DNA of 64,000 bases, taken from the NCBI GenBank assembly GCA_023436145.1, contig JAEZKP010000016.1:124001-188000 (forward strand). The letters run 5' to 3'. Below the pieces are notes generated by a model, which did not search any database, was not told the origin of the DNA, and saw only the letters and a list, made by a program, of their open reading frames with translations. The position numbers and the translations under genes are program-made. The stretch's first letter is position 1. Each line of letters begins with the position of its first letter. The stretch comes from Fibrobacterota bacterium. Lineage in GTDB: Bacteria > Fibrobacterota > Chitinivibrionia > Chitinivibrionales > Chitinispirillaceae. Positions 60,006-64,000 of the stretch are shown here, in pieces.

Positions 60006-60863
60006 ATGAATAATCTTTTACCTTCTGTTTCCTGGGTGGATGCCTCCTGGCTAAAAAACCACCTGGAACAGGATATCACTATTTTAGATGTACAGCCCGA
60101 TATTCACGATTACATAAAGGAACATATTCCCGGAGCGGTTTACTTCAACGAGGATCATCTGAGAGCTTATCACAATAACCTTCCTTCGCATTACATTCCA
60201 CAACAATGCCTTCAACAGCTGCTTCAATCTGTAGGTTTACATAAAAACAAGTCTGTAGCTGTCTACGGCAGTAATGGAAGGTTTTCAGGAAAAGGAGATG
60301 GATTGGAACAAACCATGGTGGCCTACTCCCTGGCCCGCTTCGGACACTCCAATATCCTTATTTTAAACGGAGGTCTTGAATCATGGATCGATGCCGGATT
60401 CCCTCTATCCAAACAATATCCTCAGGTTTCTATTTCAGAATATCATCCATCTGTTAAAAACGATCTGTTTGTCAATTACAACCAATTTATGGAAATAAAA
60501 GATTCTCCCGATACCATATTAATAGATGTCCGTCCCAGATCGGTTTATCAAGGAGCAGGTCTTTGGGAAAAACCCGGGCATATCCCCGGGGCCATAAATC
60601 TACCCTGGCGGCTTCTTATGGATCACAACAACCCACGCATGCTTCGGATCGAAACTACAATAAAAGAACTGGCCCTCTCTAGAGGCGCTTCACCCGATAA
60701 AACCATAATCCTCTACTGCGGTACCGGTCGCGAAGCAACAGCTGCATTTCTGGTTTTCAAATACGTTCTCAGTTATCCTAAAGTTAAACTCTACGAAGGC
60801 TCCTTTACCGAATGGGTAACCTATCCCCAAAATCAAACTGTCACCGGAGCTAAACCTTACTGA
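60006..60863 (+). CDS. Tandem-rhodanese sulfurtransferase
   Basis: GGAGGT five bases upstream sets the start at 60006, 285 residues. Two rhodanese domains are seen: an N-terminal one (about 8-135) whose active-site Cys position reads VAVYGSNGRF, so inactive, and a C-terminal one (about 155-280) with Cys238 in ILYCGTGREATAA. This is the classic thiosulfate:cyanide or 3-mercaptopyruvate sulfurtransferase layout. It is followed after 17 bases by a persulfide dioxygenase-like gene. Confidence 0.88.
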   Translation: MNNLLPSVSWVDASWLKNHLEQDITILDVQPDIHDYIKEHIPGAVYFNEDHLRAYHNNLPSHYIPQQCLQQLLQSVGLHKNKSVAVYGSNGRFSGKGDGLEQTMVAYSLARFGHSNILILNGGLESWIDAGFPLSKQYPQVSISEYHPSVKNDLFVNYNQFMEIKDSPDTILIDVRPRSVYQGAGLWEKPGHIPGAINLPWRLLMDHNNPRMLRIETTIKELALSRGASPDKTIILYCGTGREATAAFLVFKYVLSYPKVKLYEGSFTEWVTYPQNQTVTGAKPY

Positions 60864-60880
60864 GAAAAACAGGACGACTT

Positions 60881-62233
60881 ATGTTGTTTGAAAGAATCGT
60901 AAGTGATGGTATTTCTCATTTTTCTTACCTTTTAGCAGACGACTCCAATGCTTTAGTCATCGACCCAAGAACCGATGTCGGTATTTACCTTGAAATAGCC
61001 AAAAAAAATCATCTGCAAATCTCTAACATCCTGGAAACGCACCGTCATGAAGATTTTCTGTGCGGTTCCACCATTTTAGCAAAAAAAACAGGTGCCGAAA
61101 TCTGGCATGCAGACTCCCAATGGGACTATGGTTATGGCTTTCCAGTCTCAGACAAACAAGTCTGGAATATCGGAAAACTCAAACTGGAATCGATACTTAC
61201 CCCGGGGCACACTCCCGGAACGATGAGTTACCTTCTTTACGATGAACATGGCGCACCCTGGTGTGTATTCTCCGGTGATACACTCTTTTCTGGCGAGGTC
61301 GGAAGAGTCGATCTCATGGGTGATGACAAAGCGGAAGAAATGGCATCCCTGCTTTACGATTCACTTTTTTCAAAACTGTTGCTGCTGGGTGATCAGATCA
61401 TCGTATGCCCTGCTCATGGAGCAGGTTCTGTATGCGGGCAAAACATTTCCGACCGTCTCTGGACTACCATCGGTCTAGAAAGACTCCACAACCCGGCACT
61501 TCAGTTACCAAATAAAGCATCGTTTATAAAAACTATTGCTCATAATCAGGAAAAACCTCCATATTTTAAAAAAATGGAAGAATTGAATGTGAGCGGACAA
61601 ATTCCGGAATTTTCCATACCTGTCCCATATCCCAGTCAGGAATTCAAAGATTTAACAGGTGATTCACTGATAATTGACACTCGCGATATACAGTGTTTCA
61701 CCACCTCACATATCCCCAACTCCATCTCCATCTGGGCACAAGGTGTCCCCTCATATGCAGGATGGTTCTTACCTTACGATATAAGCCTGCTTTGTGTGGG
61801 AAACAACTCCCAAATAAGTTCCACCTTCACCGATCTTTTCAGGCTCGGCTATCAGGTGAAAGGATACCTTTCCGAAGATTTCATTTATTGGCACAAGGAA
61901 GGGTTAGCAGTGAACTCGATTTCCACTATTACAGCTGAGGAACTCAAAAATCAGCTGGATTCTTCAAAATCTAATTGGATTCTGGATGTCAGAACTACTC
62001 ATGAACTCACCAGTGAAGGTGGTATTCTTGGTGCCCATCACATCCCCCTAACAGAACTGCAGCCCAAAATCGATACCATCCCTGTTGACCGAAATATTTA
62101 TATCATCTGTGGAAGCGGGCAGCGCTCCACTATCGCAGCATCACTGCTTCTTCAACAAGGCCCATATAAACCTGTGGTTATTTTGGGGGGATTCAGTTCG
62201 TGGAAATCCTTGAAATATCCGGTTGAATACTGA
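60881..62233 (+). CDS. MBL-fold/rhodanese fusion (persulfide dioxygenase-like)
   Basis: The 450-residue protein has an ETHE1-like metallo-beta-lactamase domain (about 1-240) with the metal motif THRHED (His54, His56, Asp58), TPGHTPGTMSYL and FSGDTLFSGEVGRVDL. Two rhodanese domains follow; the second carries Cys410 in IYIICGSGQRS and the first has a cysteine in LLCVGNNSQ. Such fusions oxidise glutathione persulfide or transfer sulfane sulfur. Together with the upstream rhodanese it makes a sulfide-detoxification or sulfur-trafficking pair. Confidence 0.88.
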   Translation: MLFERIVSDGISHFSYLLADDSNALVIDPRTDVGIYLEIAKKNHLQISNILETHRHEDFLCGSTILAKKTGAEIWHADSQWDYGYGFPVSDKQVWNIGKLKLESILTPGHTPGTMSYLLYDEHGAPWCVFSGDTLFSGEVGRVDLMGDDKAEEMASLLYDSLFSKLLLLGDQIIVCPAHGAGSVCGQNISDRLWTTIGLERLHNPALQLPNKASFIKTIAHNQEKPPYFKKMEELNVSGQIPEFSIPVPYPSQEFKDLTGDSLIIDTRDIQCFTTSHIPNSISIWAQGVPSYAGWFLPYDISLLCVGNNSQISSTFTDLFRLGYQVKGYLSEDFIYWHKEGLAVNSISTITAEELKNQLDSSKSNWILDVRTTHELTSEGGILGAHHIPLTELQPKIDTIPVDRNIYIICGSGQRSTIAASLLLQQGPYKPVVILGGFSSWKSLKYPVEY

Positions 62234-62271
62234 TTCATTCAATTTTTATTAACTCAGGAAAAGGAGAAGCC

Positions 62272-62484
62272 ATGAGAGAACATGTTTTTAAAACGATTGA
62301 AATCACCGGTACATCTCCTGATAGCATCGAGGATGCGGTCAGAAACGCCATCTCTAAAGCGGGGAAAACAGTTCATGGACTAAGATGGTTTGAGGTTTCC
62401 CAAATAAGAGGAGCACTAGAAGAAAACCATGTTTCGCAATGGCAGGTATCCACCAGAATCAGCTTTGAGCTGGACGAGAACTAA
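62272..62484 (+). CDS. Dodecin
   Basis: The 70-residue protein has the dodecin pattern: VFKTIEITGTSPDSIEDAVRNAISKA, LRWFEVSQIRG with the flavin-stacking Trp, and QWQVSTRISFELDE. It forms a dodecamer that stores riboflavin or FMN. AAAGGAG is present upstream. It is not obviously tied to its neighbours. Confidence 0.94.
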   Translation: MREHVFKTIEITGTSPDSIEDAVRNAISKAGKTVHGLRWFEVSQIRGALEENHVSQWQVSTRISFELDEN

Positions 62485-62589
62485 CCCTGTAAAACCAGTA
62501 AATTATTGCCCTGAAATTTCTTTATAGGTAGTGGAAATACCAGTGATGGAAAAATTATTTTTTTTGCATCATAACGGAAAGGATTGCGT

Positions 62590-63081
62590 ATGCCAATGTA
62601 TGAGTTTTACTGTCATTCCTGTAACACTATTTATACATTTTTCTCAAAAACAGTAAATACAGAGAAAACTCCTGAATGTCCGGGTTGCAAAAAAAATTCA
62701 CTCACCAGACAGATCTCCAGATTCTCTTTCACAGGCAGATCCAAAAAAGATGAAGATGGGGACTCAGAACTCCAGGATCTTCCAATAGATGAATCCAGGA
62801 TGGAAAGGGCTATGCAGGCACTTGCCTCAGAAGCGGAAAATATCAACGAAGACGATCCCAGGCAGGCAGCCAATCTGATGCGAAAACTCACAGATATGAC
62901 CGGCCTTAAACTTGGGGATAAAATGGAAGATGCGCTAAGCCGCATGGAGGCTGGAGAAGACCCGGAGGCCATCGAACAGCAAATGGGAGATATTGATGAG
63001 AGCGACCTTTTTAAAGTGGAATCTCCCAGATCCTCCAGGCAAAAAAGACCTGTGCGGGATGAAACCCTTTACGAAATGTAA
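62590..63081 (+). CDS. FmdB-type zinc-ribbon protein
   Basis: GAAAGGA seven bases upstream points to the second ATG frame start, 62590 (163 residues), rather than the TTG at 62584. The FmdB zinc ribbon is at the N-terminus (YEFYCHSC ... PECPGC). The rest is acidic and helical with QAANLMRKLTDMTGL, a common tail in the family. It has been called a regulatory protein, but its function is unproven. It ends one base before the fabD stop in convergent orientation. Confidence 0.85.
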   Translation: MPMYEFYCHSCNTIYTFFSKTVNTEKTPECPGCKKNSLTRQISRFSFTGRSKKDEDGDSELQDLPIDESRMERAMQALASEAENINEDDPRQAANLMRKLTDMTGLKLGDKMEDALSRMEAGEDPEAIEQQMGDIDESDLFKVESPRSSRQKRPVRDETLYEM

Positions 63082-63999
63082 TCACCAGATTCGCACAGTA
63101 TTGTGCGTTTCTGCCGAATCCGTTTTCAGCACCGAATTAATATCCTCGATTTTATTTATACTGATAACCGTGGAATCCTTACGGAAGTTATTTACACGTG
63201 CCAACCCGGTAAGCACCCTCCCTGGCCCGATCTCATAAAGAACATTGACCTCCATCTCCTTCAAGGTGCACATCGATTCCCTCCAGAAAACAGGACTGGT
63301 CAATTGCCATGAAGAAAGATGTTTTATGGTCGATGGATGTTTTTCGGTCTTGGCGGTCGCATTTAGAATAATATCTATAACCGGTGGATTAAAGGTAAAT
63401 GGTTCGACCCATTTTTCATATTCATAGCGGACCTCTTTAAGAAAGGGGCTATGCCAGGGACCTACAACCGGTACTCTTTTACTTTTCCCCAGTTTCCGTT
63501 CTGCGATTATCAAGGCTACATTGTCCAGTAATGTTTTATCCCCGGATAAAACAAACTGATCCGGAGCATTGTCATTTGCCAATACCAGCATGTCCGGATC
63601 ACCAATCTCATTAATCAGATTATCCACAGTCTCTCTATCCATGAACATGACTGCCAGCATCCCCCCACTACACTGGGTTGCCACCTTATCCATTAGCTGA
63701 CCCCTTCTGGCAGCTAAAGTGATCGCCTGTTCAGAAGTGATCACCCCTGCAGCAGCCAGTGAAGTTATCTCTCCCAGGGAATGCCCTAAAACCACATCCG
63801 GTCTGATACCATTCTCTATCATCCGGTTCCAGTATCCCAGACACACAGTTACTATCGATGGCTGAAGAAAACGGGCTTGAATCAGGCGTTCCTCAGGTCC
63901 TTCCAAACAAAGCTGCCTCAAATCTTCATGAACCAGATCACATGCCAGCTCCAGCAGATTTATTGTAAATGGATCATCAAAAAACAGATCTCTTCCCAT
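63082..63999 (-). CDS. fabD: Malonyl-CoA:ACP transacylase, 5' end outside window
   Basis: The visible 305 residues include the nucleophile in VLGHSLGEITSLAAAG, and a His in VVGPWHSPFL, with IGPGRVLTGL near the end. The usual opening FPGQGxQ is absent because the start lies beyond the right edge; the ATG at 63999 is MGRDLF inside the normal N-terminus. It loads malonyl groups onto ACP for fatty-acid synthesis and could also feed the type III PKS pathway. Confidence 0.9.
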   Translation of the reverse strand: MGRDLFFDDPFTINLLELACDLVHEDLRQLCLEGPEERLIQARFLQPSIVTVCLGYWNRMIENGIRPDVVLGHSLGEITSLAAAGVITSEQAITLAARRGQLMDKVATQCSGGMLAVMFMDRETVDNLINEIGDPDMLVLANDNAPDQFVLSGDKTLLDNVALIIAERKLGKSKRVPVVGPWHSPFLKEVRYEYEKWVEPFTFNPPVIDIILNATAKTEKHPSTIKHLSSWQLTSPVFWRESMCTLKEMEVNVLYEIGPGRVLTGLARVNNFRKDSTVISINKIEDINSVLKTDSAETHNTVRIW

Positions 64000-64000
64000 A

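Overview
The window looks like a chromosomal piece of a free-living or gut Fibrobacterota-type bacterium (Fibrobacter/Chitinispirillum relatives). This placement is an inference. It rests on a TIGR02147/DUF4423 protein paired with a surface lipoprotein, many secreted proteins ending in short beta-rich C-terminal domains like type IX secretion (T9SS) sorting signals, a PorX-type response regulator, and plant cell-wall hydrolases. Base composition is moderately AT-rich. I saw no tRNA, rRNA or CRISPR.

Layout. 1-1.6 kb: end of a GSCFA-domain gene and a GT9 glycosyltransferase. 1.7-6.6 kb (minus): a signal-peptide-bearing PEP/pyruvate-binding protein, a truncated duplicate of an outer-membrane-protein gene, then a chagasin-like protease inhibitor, a DUF333-papain cysteine protease and a secreted protein of unknown function. 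7.3-10.8 kb (plus): small secreted proteins, including a nearly bare sorting domain and an FGE-sulfatase-domain protein. 10.76-11.06 kb: fragments of two different transposases next to the intact outer-membrane barrel gene. 12-14.8 kb: ychF and an O-acetylhomoserine sulfhydrylase gene.

14.9-22.8 kb (plus): a rhamnogalacturonan-I/arabinan utilisation locus, with a TIGR02147 protein, a DUF2341/LamG lipoprotein, two GH43 enzymes and a PL11 rhamnogalacturonan lyase. 22.9-32.3 kb: mostly housekeeping (asnS, apt, serS, tsaE), plus an orphan TatT lipoprotein, the PorX-like gene between serS and tsaE, and an orphan treY. 32.6-41.4 kb (plus): an MFS transporter, a thioredoxin-DsbD-like redox protein, then a compact biosynthetic operon (U32-like Fe-S protein, acyl carrier protein, type III polyketide synthase, methyltransferase), followed by membrane and envelope proteins (YihY, DUF1328, beta-barrel, MgtC).

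41.4-59.9 kb (minus): one tightly packed run of 19 genes, most overlapping by a few bases, which I read as a single operon for an unusual glycan or glycoconjugate. It has two SDR sugar epimerases, two further dehydrogenases, two GT4 and four CgeB-type glycosyltransferases, a sugar nucleotidyltransferase, a PIG-L deacetylase, a GNAT acyltransferase, two histidine phosphatases, a glycosidase-like protein whose TIM barrel reads as circularly permuted, a phosphoribosyltransferase-kinase fusion and a methyltransferase. It has no flippase, polymerase or ABC exporter. This is the best candidate for an undescribed system. 60.0-64.0 kb: a two-gene sulfane-sulfur module (rhodanese, metallo-beta-lactamase-rhodanese), dodecin, an FmdB zinc-ribbon protein, and fabD, which runs off the right edge.
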